Assembly: GCA_934512135.1 (NCBI GenBank)
Contig: CAKSWT010000002.1
Span: forward strand, 124,001 to 188,000
Origin: an uncultured Oscillospiraceae bacterium
GTDB taxonomy: Bacteria; Bacillota; Clostridia; Oscillospirales; Oscillospiraceae
Length of the DNA stretch: 64,000 nucleotides
Reading direction: 5' to 3'
In this document: positions 42,024 to 50,232 of the stretch, in pieces
Numbering within the stretch: the first letter of the stretch is position 1
Layout of the letters: each line of letters begins with the position of its first letter
Position numbers and translations under genes: made by a program
Notes under the pieces: model-generated
The model's database searches: none
What the model saw: the letters and a program-made list of their open reading frames with translations, nothing else
Told to the model about the DNA's origin: nothing

Positions 42024-42467
42024 ATGCGAGACAAACTGAGAAGCTGGATGGAAAAATGGTGCGATTGGGCAGAGCTGGGCGTTGCGGTCCTTGTGGGGAT
42101 GGGCCTGGTGTATTGCCTGGCTCGGTATTTGCTCTCATGCATCGGAATTCTGCCGGGGGAGGACTTCCCGGAGGAATTTCTGCATTTTTTGGAAGGCATC
42201 TTTAACTTCGTCGTGGGAATTGAGTTCATTAAAATGCTGCTGAAGCCCAGCGCCGAGAACGTCATTGAGGTGCTGGTATTTCTGGTGGCCCGGCATATGA
42301 TTATCGGGAGCAATTCCGCCCTGGATATTCTGCTCTCTGTGCTGAGCATTGCCGCACTCTATGGGCTTCGCTGCCTGCTCCGACGGTTTGCGGCGTTGCC
42401 TCTGCGGCAGCAGAAGGAGGCTCAGGATTCCGCCGATACTGCCTCCTGTAGCCGTTCCTTCAAATAA
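42024..42467 (+). CDS. PsiE-family membrane protein
   Basis: A 147-residue protein with four predicted membrane helices. The middle reads FVVGIEFIKMLLKPSAENVIEVLVFLVARHMI, close to the core of the PsiE (phosphate-starvation-inducible) family. The family's function is unknown. AAGGAGG precedes the ATG at 42024; a start six codons earlier is weaker. The 3' end overlaps the convergent thioesterase gene by 46 bases. Confidence 0.85.
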   Translation: MRDKLRSWMEKWCDWAELGVAVLVGMGLVYCLARYLLSCIGILPGEDFPEEFLHFLEGIFNFVVGIEFIKMLLKPSAENVIEVLVFLVARHMIIGSNSALDILLSVLSIAALYGLRCLLRRFAALPLRQQKEAQDSADTASCSRSFK

Positions 42468-42856
42468 AAGGTATAGGTGCCAGTGGCCAGCTCTGTGCCG
42501 CTGGCATTTTTTAATGTCACGGTGTAAATGCCGATGGTTCCTCCGGCCCGGACCTGCTCGGCGCGGCAAAACACCGCCGGTGTATCCTGGGCCGCTCGAA
42601 GATAATTCATGGAGCAATTCAGCGTAACGCAGCCGCGGCCGCCGGTGCAGGCCGCAATTCCCGCCACCGTATCCGCCAGCGTACTCAGGCAGCCCCCGTG
42701 GACGATTCCTCTGGGATTCATGCTGGAAGGGGAGACGGTGAGAACTCCCTCCGCATAGCCCTCCCCACAGGACGTGACTTGGATTCCGCTTTTGGCGGCA
42801 AACAGCTCCGGATTGTTAATGCGCCCCATCAGGCGCATATAAAAATTCTGATCCAT
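42422..42856 (-). CDS. PaaI-type hotdog-fold thioesterase
   Basis: A 144-residue single hotdog domain. The signature NPRGIVHGG (47-55) with the following GCLSTLADTVAGIA helix is that of PaaI-like acyl-CoA thioesterases, which form tetramers in the cytoplasm. The acyl substrate is unknown. The C-terminus overlaps the convergent PsiE-like gene. A TATGAT-like -10 with an ATAGAC-TGG-GTCTAT inverted repeat (42876-42890) lies just before the start and may be an operator. Confidence 0.9.
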   Translation of the reverse strand: MDQNFYMRLMGRINNPELFAAKSGIQVTSCGEGYAEGVLTVSPSSMNPRGIVHGGCLSTLADTVAGIAACTGGRGCVTLNCSMNYLRAAQDTPAVFCRAEQVRAGGTIGIYTVTLKNASGTELATGTYTFYLKERLQEAVSAES

Positions 42857-43032
42857 GCCCTAGGTTCCCTTCTGTATAGACTGGGTCTATCATACCGATA
42901 TTTCCCCCGGAAGGCAACCATATTTCACGATATTTTATCCCATTCCCACAGGTTTCCCGGCTGTAGCCCGTATTTCGTCATAGTGAGCGTTCGAAAAACA
43001 GACACTTCCAACAATTTTTTACAATCCGACGG

Positions 43033-43061
43033 TTGAATAATGCAAGGCTATCGTGTATAAT
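43033..43061 (+). promoter_or_regulatory. Promoter of the LCP gene
   Basis: TTGAAT (43033-43038) and TATAAT (43056-43061), 17-base spacer, 36 bases before the GTG start. Confidence 0.82.
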
Positions 43062-43097
43062 GATACTCAATTAGTTTCAATGGAATGAGGGATTATT

Positions 43098-44615
43098 GTG
43101 CAAAATAATCATAAGCGCAGACGGCGAAACAGCATAGACTGGTTCATTGGCAAGGTTGCCCTGCTGCTGGTCATATTTATGGCCTTTATCTTTGTGGTAG
43201 CCGTGGCGTCCACAAAAATGTTTCCGGCTAAGCTAATGCTTGTGCTGATTCTGGCGCTGGTTTTGCTGGCAGTTCTGGTGGCGCTGCTGACCTGGCGCTC
43301 CAGATACAGAGTACGGTATGTTATCGGCCTGATTCTGGCGGTTTTGATGTGCGTTGTGCTGGGCGTTGGGACCAGCTATGTGTTTAAGGGACTTAGCACC
43401 GCCAAGGAAATCACCACAGTGCGAACCGAGGTCGCGGCTGTTGGCATTTACGTTCGTGCCGACGACGCCAATGACTTTGCCACAGTGGCAGGGACCTACA
43501 CCTACGGAATCCTGGCGGAGCAGGACCGGGAAAACACCAACGATGCCATTGCTCAGATCAATCAGGAATATGGCGTTACGATTCAGCCGACAACCTACCA
43601 GGGCCTTCCCCAGCTGATTGACGGGCTCCTTGGCTCTGATGTAGATGCCATCATTGTCAACAGCGCCTATATTGGCCTTCTGAGTGAGATGGAGGGCTAC
43701 GAGGATGCCGCCAGCAAGCTCCGGGAGGTAAAGGTCACCCATGTGGAGCGTGAGGTCACCGTGACCCAGCCGGAGGAGACCCAGGTGCCGGAGGACCGTC
43801 TCCAGGGTGTCACAGAGACAGATCAAACCCAGGACGGCATGACGTTTACCGTGTTTATCAGCGGAATTGACAATCGTGGCGGTCTGATTGAGAAGAGCCG
43901 CAGCGACGTGAACATTCTGGCCTCCGTGAATACCGCTACCAAGCAGGTGGTTCTGATTTCCACCCCCAGAGATTATTATGTGCCGCTTTCCATTTCCAAC
44001 GGTGCCAAGGATAAGCTGACTCATGCCGGCATTTATGGCGTAAACGTCTGCATGGACACCATGACCATGCTGTATAACGTCAACGTGGACTATTACTTCC
44101 GGGTGAATTTCGGCGGCTTTGAGGATATTATTGACGCCCTGGGCGGTGTTACGGTCAACTCGGATTACTCCTTCAGCACGGATAATTACAGCTTTGTGGA
44201 AGGTGCCAACGACATGGATGGCGCCAAAGCCCTGGAGTTTGTCCGGGAGCGCTATGCCTTCTCCTCCGGCGACCGCCAGCGCGGCAAGAACCAGCTGGCC
44301 CTGATTAAGGCTGTAATCAACAAGGCCATGAGCCCGGAGCTGCTGATGAATTACTCCTCCCTGATGAGCGCCCTGGAGGGCAGCTTCGAGACCAGTGTGC
44401 CCTATGACACCATCAGCACCATTGTCCGGGACCAGCTGAACCAGGGCGGGAGCTGGAACGTCGTCAGCTACAGTGTGGATGGCACCGGCGACAGCCAGAT
44501 TCCCTACTCCATGAGCCAGTATGCCTATGTGATGGTTCCTGACGAATCCACAGTGGAGACGGCAAAGAGCCTGATTGCCCAGGTGTACAACGGAGAAACC
44601 GTGACTGCTCCCTAA
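43098..44615 (+). CDS. LytR-CpsA-Psr (LCP) family cell-wall glycopolymer ligase
   Basis: LCP enzymes attach teichoic acids, capsule or other polymers from lipid carriers to peptidoglycan. This 505-residue protein has an Arg-rich cytoplasmic start, three membrane helices (about 17-36, 45-65, 75-95), a linking extracellular domain (about 115-215) with TYTYGILAEQDRENTNDAI, then the LCP domain (about 250-430) with RSDVNILASV, ISTPRDYYVPL and LEFVRERYAFSSGDRQRGKNQ, which contain the conserved Asp and Arg residues. The three-helix start and extra domain are like CpsA/Wzg-type members rather than simple TagU types. The start codon is GTG with GAGGG upstream. Monocistronic. Confidence 0.94.
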   Translation: MQNNHKRRRRNSIDWFIGKVALLLVIFMAFIFVVAVASTKMFPAKLMLVLILALVLLAVLVALLTWRSRYRVRYVIGLILAVLMCVVLGVGTSYVFKGLSTAKEITTVRTEVAAVGIYVRADDANDFATVAGTYTYGILAEQDRENTNDAIAQINQEYGVTIQPTTYQGLPQLIDGLLGSDVDAIIVNSAYIGLLSEMEGYEDAASKLREVKVTHVEREVTVTQPEETQVPEDRLQGVTETDQTQDGMTFTVFISGIDNRGGLIEKSRSDVNILASVNTATKQVVLISTPRDYYVPLSISNGAKDKLTHAGIYGVNVCMDTMTMLYNVNVDYYFRVNFGGFEDIIDALGGVTVNSDYSFSTDNYSFVEGANDMDGAKALEFVRERYAFSSGDRQRGKNQLALIKAVINKAMSPELLMNYSSLMSALEGSFETSVPYDTISTIVRDQLNQGGSWNVVSYSVDGTGDSQIPYSMSQYAYVMVPDESTVETAKSLIAQVYNGETVTAP

Positions 44616-44637
44616 TGAGGCTGAAAATAGATGGTAA

Positions 44638-44665
44638 AACGGATGCCGCTTCTGCGGCATCCGTT
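44638..44665 (+). terminator. Terminator of the LCP gene
   Basis: AACGGATGCCG and CGGCATCCGTT form a perfect 11-bp stem with a CTTCTG loop, then TTC. Confidence 0.88.
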
Positions 44666-44680
44666 TTCAGCTTGCCAGAA

Positions 44681-44723
44681 AACCTCGTAGCGTTTCGCCG
44701 GGGCGTGTACATGGTGGAGCATT
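44681..44723 (+). repeat. Dispersed repeat, copy 2
   Basis: AACCTCGTAGCGTTTCGC joined directly to CGGGGCGTGTACATGGTGGA. Both parts match the copy at 1997-2075, which has an extra 38 bases between them. Confidence 0.6.
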
Positions 44724-44737
44724 CATCTCTGCCCGAT

Positions 44738-44765
44738 GCCCCAAAAGCCCAAAGGCTTTCGGGGC
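44738..44765 (-). terminator. Terminator of the DUF378 gene
   Basis: GCCCCAAAAGCC and GGCTTTCGGGGC pair with one mismatch around a CAAA-type loop, 8 bases after the stop on the minus strand. Confidence 0.7.
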
Positions 44766-44772
44766 AATCTCT

Positions 44773-45000
44773 TTACCCCATCTGCTGATGCTCCGAGGTT
44801 CCCTCCGGACGAAGGGGATGCTCCTTGAAGAGCAGGGAAATACACCAAACGCCGCACAGGCCAATGATGGTATAGACAATTCGGCTCCACAGGGCGCCCT
44901 GACTGCCAAAGATCCAGGCCACCAGATCAAACTGAAAAATTCCTACCAGAGCCCAATTCAACGCGCCCACAATTGTCAAAATCAATGCGGTCATATCCAT
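44773..45000 (-). CDS. DUF378 family small membrane protein
   Basis: A 75-residue protein with two membrane helices: ALILTIVGALNWALVGIFQFDLVAW and IVYTIIGLCGVWCISLLF. The GALNWALVGIFQFDLV pattern is the mark of DUF378, a small family of unknown function found in many Firmicutes. GGGAGGAA precedes the ATG. It follows the V-ATPase operon but is separated from it by a terminator. Confidence 0.9.
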   Translation of the reverse strand: MDMTALILTIVGALNWALVGIFQFDLVAWIFGSQGALWSRIVYTIIGLCGVWCISLLFKEHPLRPEGTSEHQQMG

Positions 45001-45023
45001 ATCGGATTCCTCCCAAATAAAAT

Positions 45024-45054
45024 AGTTCCGTTCACCGCTAGTATGAACGGAACT
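45024..45054 (-). terminator. Terminator of the second V-ATPase operon
   Basis: AGTTCCGTTCA and TGAACGGAACT form a perfect 11-bp stem; on the minus strand ATTTTATTT follows. Confidence 0.85.
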
Positions 45055-45066
45055 GTTTTGCTTTAT

Positions 45067-45672
45067 TCAGGCGTTTTTCTGGGCCTTGATCACCTTGAGC
45101 CGTGCGAATTCTTCTCGCTCCTTTTCCTCCAGAGCTTCCGAAATGGAAGCAATGGTCTCCCGGTACCCCGGGATCACAATATTTCGGAGGGCATTGGCCC
45201 GTTTCTGTGTCTTTTTAATGGTAGCGGCCAGACGATAGATGGTATTCTCCATTTCAGAGAGCTCCTTGGTCAGCTCCTTGACCCGATGAAATTTAATCAG
45301 GGCGTCATCCAGGGCGGAATTGGTCTCGGATAGGCCGTAGCTCAAGGGCTGCATGGAGGTATCGGCCAAGACCGTGGGAATCTCCACCCCCATTACCGAG
45401 CGGTAGCGGATCTCAATGGAATGATCAATGGGAACGGATTCCGCCACATGGATGGTCTTGCCCATGGTGATGTTGGCCAGCATCAGCGCATCATAGGCCT
45501 GAGAAAAGGTGCTGTCAATCCGGGACTGTAGCTGCTCTGCCTGGGAAATCATCCCCATCATTTCCCGCGTGAGGATGTTCCGCTTTCGGTCCATCAGCTC
45601 ATAGCCGGTGGTGGCCAGCTCCAGCGAATGCTTTGTGGCTATCAAATTTCCCTTGGTGGGGAGTACCGCCAA
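45067..45672 (-). CDS. ntpD: V-type ATP synthase subunit D
   Basis: Subunit D forms the central rotor shaft in the A3B3 head. The 201-residue protein is two long antiparallel helices joined by a short globular part, with the standard PTKGNLIATKHSLELATTGYELMDRKR start and a C-terminal helix ending in charged residues. The start codon is TTG at 45672, with AAGGGGGC about 7 bases upstream. It is the last gene of the operon, 13 bases after ntpB. Confidence 0.95.
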   Translation of the reverse strand: MAVLPTKGNLIATKHSLELATTGYELMDRKRNILTREMMGMISQAEQLQSRIDSTFSQAYDALMLANITMGKTIHVAESVPIDHSIEIRYRSVMGVEIPTVLADTSMQPLSYGLSETNSALDDALIKFHRVKELTKELSEMENTIYRLAATIKKTQKRANALRNIVIPGYRETIASISEALEEKEREEFARLKVIKAQKNA

Positions 45673-45685
45673 TTTTCACGCCCCC

Positions 45686-47068
45686 TTAAAATGTCACATG
45701 GTCCATGTAGTGGTCTTGCAGCTCCTGGTCGCTGATTCGGTCCAGCTCGGTCTTGGGCAGGATGGACAGGAGCTTCCAGCCGAGATCCAGGGTTTCCCCA
45801 ATGGTGCGGTTTTCATAGACGCCCTGGGTGAGGAAATGGGCCTCAAATGCGTTGCCGAATTTCAGGTAGAGCTTATCCGTTTCGCTGAGCTCATCCTCTC
45901 CGATTACCGACGCCAGAGAACGGGCATCCTGAACCTTGGAATAGGAGGCAAACAGCTGGTTGGATACATCCGAGTGATCCGCCCTGGTGTAGCCCTCGCC
46001 GATGCCGTCCTTCATCAGCCGGGACAGGGAGGGGAGCACCGAAATTGGCGGATAGATTCCCTTCTGCTCCAGCTCACGGTTCAGTACAATCTGCCCCTCG
46101 GTGATATACCCGGTAAGGTCCGGGATTGGATGGGTAATGTCATCATTGGGCATGGTGAGAATGGGAACCTGGGTCACAGATCCCCCACGACCCTTGATCA
46201 TACCGGCTCGCTCATACAGCGAAGCCAGGTCCGAATACAAATACGACGGGAAGCCCTTTCTGGAGGGAATTTCGCCCTTGGAGGAGGAAAACTCCCGAAC
46301 AGCCTCGCAGTAGGAGGTCATGTCCGTCATAATCACCAGCACATGATAGCCATGCTGAAACGCCAGATACTCCGCAGCGGTCAGGGCGCACCGGGGCGTC
46401 AGCATTCGCTCGATAATCGGGTCTGAGGCCAGATTCACAAACATGACCACCCGCTGAAGGGCGCCGGCATCCTCAAAGTCCTTTTTAAAGAAATCTGCCA
46501 CATCGTTTTTTACGCCCATGGCGGCAAAGACAATGGCAAATTCTCCGTCATCTGCGGCGACCTTGGCCTGCCGGACAATCTGGGCGGCCACGTCATTGTG
46601 CCGCATACCTGCGCCGGAGAAAATCGGCAGCTTCTGGCCCCGAATCAGCGTGGACATGCCGTCAATGGCCGAGATTCCCGTATAAATGCAGCTTCTGGGA
46701 TAGATTCGGGACACCGGATTGATCGCCGAGCCGTTGATATTTCGGCGTTCCTCCGGGAATAGCTCGCCGAGGCCGTCAATGGGGCGGCCGGCGCCGTCAA
46801 AAATGCGTCCCAGCATCTCGCTGGAGAGAGCCAATTCCATGGGTTTTCCGGTAAAATTCGTCCTGGCGTTTTCCAGGGAAATTCCCTTGGTGCCCTCAAA
46901 CACCTGGAGCACTGCCCGCTGACCGTCCAGTTGGATCACACGGCCATAGCGCTTCTGACCGTTTTCCAAGGTGATCTGGGCCATTTCGTCGTAGCCAATG
47001 CCTGTCACGCCGTCTAGGAAGACCAGCGACCCGACCATCTCCGAAAGGCCGATGTATTCAAGTTTCAT
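45686..47068 (-). CDS. ntpB: V-type ATP synthase subunit B
   Basis: The 460-residue non-catalytic subunit of the head. It has the N-terminal beta barrel, the nucleotide-like core with IFSGAGMRHNDVAAQIVRQ in place of a true P-loop, and the sequence DMTSYCEAVREFSSSKGEIPSRKGFPSYLYSDLASLYERAG (part of which is universal in this subunit). Full length. AAAGGAGG precedes the ATG. It lies 15 bases after ntpA. Confidence 0.97.
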   Translation of the reverse strand: MKLEYIGLSEMVGSLVFLDGVTGIGYDEMAQITLENGQKRYGRVIQLDGQRAVLQVFEGTKGISLENARTNFTGKPMELALSSEMLGRIFDGAGRPIDGLGELFPEERRNINGSAINPVSRIYPRSCIYTGISAIDGMSTLIRGQKLPIFSGAGMRHNDVAAQIVRQAKVAADDGEFAIVFAAMGVKNDVADFFKKDFEDAGALQRVVMFVNLASDPIIERMLTPRCALTAAEYLAFQHGYHVLVIMTDMTSYCEAVREFSSSKGEIPSRKGFPSYLYSDLASLYERAGMIKGRGGSVTQVPILTMPNDDITHPIPDLTGYITEGQIVLNRELEQKGIYPPISVLPSLSRLMKDGIGEGYTRADHSDVSNQLFASYSKVQDARSLASVIGEDELSETDKLYLKFGNAFEAHFLTQGVYENRTIGETLDLGWKLLSILPKTELDRISDQELQDHYMDHVTF

Positions 47069-47083
47069 TTCGCCGTGCCTCCT

Positions 47084-48853
47084 TTACTGATAGGCCGCCG
47101 CAACAGACGTAATGGCGTCGTCCACTGCCTGGTCGTAGTCCTGAAATTTGCGCAGATCTTCATTGGGAATATCGTATTTCATGCGAATGAGCTTTTCAAA
47201 AATCCCCGTGGCCTTGACCTGGGAAAGGGGAATATTCTGGGCAATGAGCTGCTTGCTGCCGTCATAGAGCCGGAAAATGACCTCCATCATGGCCTTCATC
47301 TTTTCCATGGGAACATAGGTATCGACAGCATGGAAGGAGTTCTGCTGTAAGAAGCCCAGCCGAATCACCCGAGCGATTTCGATGGTGAGCTTCTGGTCCT
47401 CGGGAAGGATATCCGAGCCTATGAGCTTGACGATTTCGTTGAGGCTGGTTTCTTCCTTTAAGGTGGCCTGAAGCCGGCCCCGCAGCTGTAGAAAATCCCG
47501 GCCCAGATGCTCGGTATACCAGGGCGTCAGCTCCGTCATATATTCCGAATAGCTCTGATTCCAGTTGATGGCCGGGAAGTGCCGAGCATAGGCCAGGCTC
47601 CGATCCAGGGCCCAGAACGTGCGAATGAATCGCTTGGTGTTCTGGGTCACCGGCTCGGAGAAGTCGCCGCCCTGGGGAGACACCGCCCCAATCACGGTGA
47701 TGCTGCCCTCCGCCCCGCTAAGGGTCTCCATATAACCGGCCCGCTCGTAAAACTCCGCCAGTCGGGAGGACAGGTAGGCAGGGAATCCCTCCTCTGCAGG
47801 CATTTCCTCCAGACGGCCGGAAATTTCCCGAAGGGCCTCCGCCCACCGGGAGGTGGAATCCGCCATCATGGCCACATGATAGCCCATGTCCCGATAGTAT
47901 TCCGCAATGGTCATGCCGGTATAAATCGAGGCCTCCCGGGCTGCCACCGGCATGTTGGAGGTGTTGGCCAAAAGAACGGTCCGGTACATCAGGGGCTGAT
48001 TGGTGTGAGGGTCGATCAGCGCTGAAAACTCATCCAAAACCTCGGTCATCTCGTTGCCCCGTTCGCCGCAGCCCAAATAGACAATCAGGTCGGCATCGGA
48101 CCACTTGGCCAGCTGATGCTGGGTGACGGTCTTTCCTGCGCCGAAGGGCCCGGGGATTGCGGCGCAGCCGCCCTTTCCCAGGGGAAACAGCGCGTCAATG
48201 ATGCGCTGGCCGGTGACCAGCGGACGGGTGATTGCCCGGCGGGACTGCACCGGCCGGGGCGAACGGATGGGCCAGCGCTGTGAAAGCTTTAGCTCCAGGG
48301 TGGCGCCTTCTGGAGTCTTTACGGTGACCAGGGTGTCCTCCACCCGATAGGAGCCGTCCGGAACCACAGAGATAACCGTGCCGCTTTGATCTGGCCGCAT
48401 CATGCTGCGATGCCGGATCACCGGGGTTTCCTGGCACTCTGCATAGACCTGCCCTGGGGCAAGATGATCCCCCGGCTTTACCAGAATGGAAACATCCCAT
48501 GTTTTTTCCCGGTCCAAGGTGGGAATATGGATGCCCCGGCCAATAAATGCGCCGGTGGCCTCTGCAATGCCCCGAAGGGGACGGCAAATTCCGTCGTAGA
48601 TATTATTCAAAAGGCCGGGTCCAAGCTCAATGGACATAGGCGCCCCCTGGGGAACCACCGGCATGCCCGGAATTAGCCCTGTGGTGTCCTCATAGACCTG
48701 GACGGTGGTCTCGTCACCCTCCACGGATACGACCTCGCCGATCAGTCCCTCCGGACCCACGTCAACCATATCCATCATGGCAAGCCCCCGTCCACCCTTT
48801 ACCGTGACCACAGGGCCGTTTACGCCTGCGATATAATACTTTGTTTCAGCCAT
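47084..48853 (-). CDS. ntpA: V-type ATP synthase subunit A (catalytic)
   Basis: The 589-residue catalytic subunit. It carries the Walker A motif GPFGAGKT at 235-242, the V-type non-homologous insert (about 110-190) and GCGERGNEMTEVLDEF with the catalytic Glu. Length is normal. TAAGGAGG precedes the ATG. It is between ntpE and ntpB. Confidence 0.98.
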   Translation of the reverse strand: MAETKYYIAGVNGPVVTVKGGRGLAMMDMVDVGPEGLIGEVVSVEGDETTVQVYEDTTGLIPGMPVVPQGAPMSIELGPGLLNNIYDGICRPLRGIAEATGAFIGRGIHIPTLDREKTWDVSILVKPGDHLAPGQVYAECQETPVIRHRSMMRPDQSGTVISVVPDGSYRVEDTLVTVKTPEGATLELKLSQRWPIRSPRPVQSRRAITRPLVTGQRIIDALFPLGKGGCAAIPGPFGAGKTVTQHQLAKWSDADLIVYLGCGERGNEMTEVLDEFSALIDPHTNQPLMYRTVLLANTSNMPVAAREASIYTGMTIAEYYRDMGYHVAMMADSTSRWAEALREISGRLEEMPAEEGFPAYLSSRLAEFYERAGYMETLSGAEGSITVIGAVSPQGGDFSEPVTQNTKRFIRTFWALDRSLAYARHFPAINWNQSYSEYMTELTPWYTEHLGRDFLQLRGRLQATLKEETSLNEIVKLIGSDILPEDQKLTIEIARVIRLGFLQQNSFHAVDTYVPMEKMKAMMEVIFRLYDGSKQLIAQNIPLSQVKATGIFEKLIRMKYDIPNEDLRKFQDYDQAVDDAITSVAAAYQ

Positions 48854-48863
48854 GGAAACCTCC

Positions 48864-49469
48864 TTAATCGTCCGCCAAGCTCAGGCCGAACAGCTCTGCG
48901 AAGTGGCCGTCCAGGTCATCAAGGGCGGTATCATAGCTCTGATCTGCCCGCAGCAGCTTGGAGTGGCAGTCCACAATCAGACCTCCCAGCACAAAGCCGC
49001 CCTCCTGGAACTGGACGTGCCGTCCGGGAAGGACCTGGGCCAATTCTCTGGAATAGTCCATATCCTCTCGGCGCAGGAGGATCACGCCGTCATAGGGATT
49101 TCCCAGGGCCGCAAAGGCCTGCACATAGAGCTTTTTAAGGTGGGGAAGATACTCCGGGGTATGGGTAAAGGCCAAAATTTTCTCCCGAACCGCAGAAAAG
49201 ACCTCACGGGCAATTTCTTCCCGCCGGGTGGCAATCAGCCGCTTGTCGGTCAGAAGCCGCCGGGAGATCTCCCGGCCGGCTTCCGCCGTAATGGCCCCGG
49301 CCTTGGCCTGGATTTCCGCGTCGGTTCTGCGTTTGATCTCCGCCTCGGCGGCAGTGAGCCGCTGGGTGCGCTCCGCCTGGACCTGCTGGAGCACAGCGTC
49401 TCGTTCCGCCGCGGCATCCTCTAAAACGATCTGTTTAAACCGATCGAGTTTCTCAAAACTATCCGGCAT
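48864..49469 (-). CDS. ntpE: V-type ATP synthase subunit E
   Basis: Peripheral stalk subunit that binds the top of the head. The 201-residue protein has a long N-terminal coiled coil (about 1-90) rich in Ala, Glu and Arg, then a globular C-terminal domain (about 95-201) with EEIAREVFSAVREKI and GGFVLGGLIVDC. Partner of the G/H stalk helix at 53194. Confidence 0.9.
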   Translation of the reverse strand: MPDSFEKLDRFKQIVLEDAAAERDAVLQQVQAERTQRLTAAEAEIKRRTDAEIQAKAGAITAEAGREISRRLLTDKRLIATRREEIAREVFSAVREKILAFTHTPEYLPHLKKLYVQAFAALGNPYDGVILLRREDMDYSRELAQVLPGRHVQFQEGGFVLGGLIVDCHSKLLRADQSYDTALDDLDGHFAELFGLSLADD

Positions 49470-49482
49470 AAATCATCATTCC

Positions 49483-49791
49483 TTATACCTTGATACCGAT
49501 AGCCTCACGAATATATCTCGTGATGGAATCGGGTGCTCTGCCTGTATGATGCCGGTCCGGAATTTCCACCAGCAGGGGACGGACCGAGGTCATTTTCAGG
49601 GTGTTCACCTGCTCCGGGCAGAGCGCAGCAAGCGTTTCGTTGATAAGCAGAATCCCGATGGAGGGATCCTGCGCAGCCGCCTCAAGGGCCGCCAGGGTTT
49701 CCTCCCGGGTGTTGGCGCGGGTACCCTCAATTCCGGCCAAACGCAGGCCAGTGAGGGTGTCGGAATTGTCGGAAATTACAAAGTACCGCAT
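49483..49791 (-). CDS. ntpG: V-type ATP synthase subunit F
   Basis: The 102-residue Rossmann-like rotor subunit that binds subunit D. It begins MRYFVISDNSDTLTGLRLAGIEG, typical of F (NtpG), with IGILLINETLA in the middle. It starts one base after the K stop with no clear ribosome binding site, so translation must be coupled. Confidence 0.92.
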   Translation of the reverse strand: MRYFVISDNSDTLTGLRLAGIEGTRANTREETLAALEAAAQDPSIGILLINETLAALCPEQVNTLKMTSVRPLLVEIPDRHHTGRAPDSITRYIREAIGIKV

Positions 49792-49792
49792 A

Positions 49793-50218
49793 TTACATAA
49801 ACAGCATCAGCAGGGCCACCAACAGGCCGTAGAGCGCGACGCCCTCCGCCAATCCCACGAAAATCAGGGCCTTGCCGAAGATGCTGTCGTTTTCGCTCAT
49901 GGCGCCCAGCGCCGCCGCAGCGGCAGAGGACACTGCAATGCCGCCGCCTACGCCGGAGAGGCCAACGGCCAGCGCCGCGCCGATGTACTTCAGTCCGTCT
50001 CCCACGCCGGTGGCGGCAGCAGCGGCGGTATCGGCGGCAAATGCGGAGCCGGACATGGCAAAGCCAAACACTGTAGCCAGCGCCACCAGACCAAAGAAGC
50101 TGAAGCAGTGGGCAATCAGCGGGGTCCGAACGGCTTTCCCCTGGGTGTGGCGACGGGCAATCCCAAGCAGCGGGAGAACGATGGCCGCGGCCATCAGAAG
50201 CATGATAATCAGTGTCAT
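49793..50218 (-). CDS. ntpK: V-type ATP synthase subunit K (rotor ring), four-helix form
   Basis: Subunit K forms the ion-carrying membrane ring. The 141-residue protein has two N-terminal helices (about 1-22 and 33-60) and then the conserved hairpin: YIGAALAVGLSGVGGGIAV and ALIFVGLAEGVALYGLLVALL, with the ion-binding Glu125. Only this one carboxylate lies in a helix. The Na+-type markers (Gln in the first helix of the pair, and Ser/Thr after the Glu) are missing, which favours H+; that is an inference. The second N-terminal helix ends in SGSAFAA, so cleavage there is conceivable. The start at 50218 has GGAGGAAA at ideal spacing; the ATG at 50233, which overlaps the ntpI stop, is the alternative. 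Confidence 0.9.
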   Translation of the reverse strand: MTLIIMLLMAAAIVLPLLGIARRHTQGKAVRTPLIAHCFSFFGLVALATVFGFAMSGSAFAADTAAAAATGVGDGLKYIGAALAVGLSGVGGGIAVSSAAAAALGAMSENDSIFGKALIFVGLAEGVALYGLLVALLMLFM

Positions 50219-50232
50219 GATGATTTCCTCCA

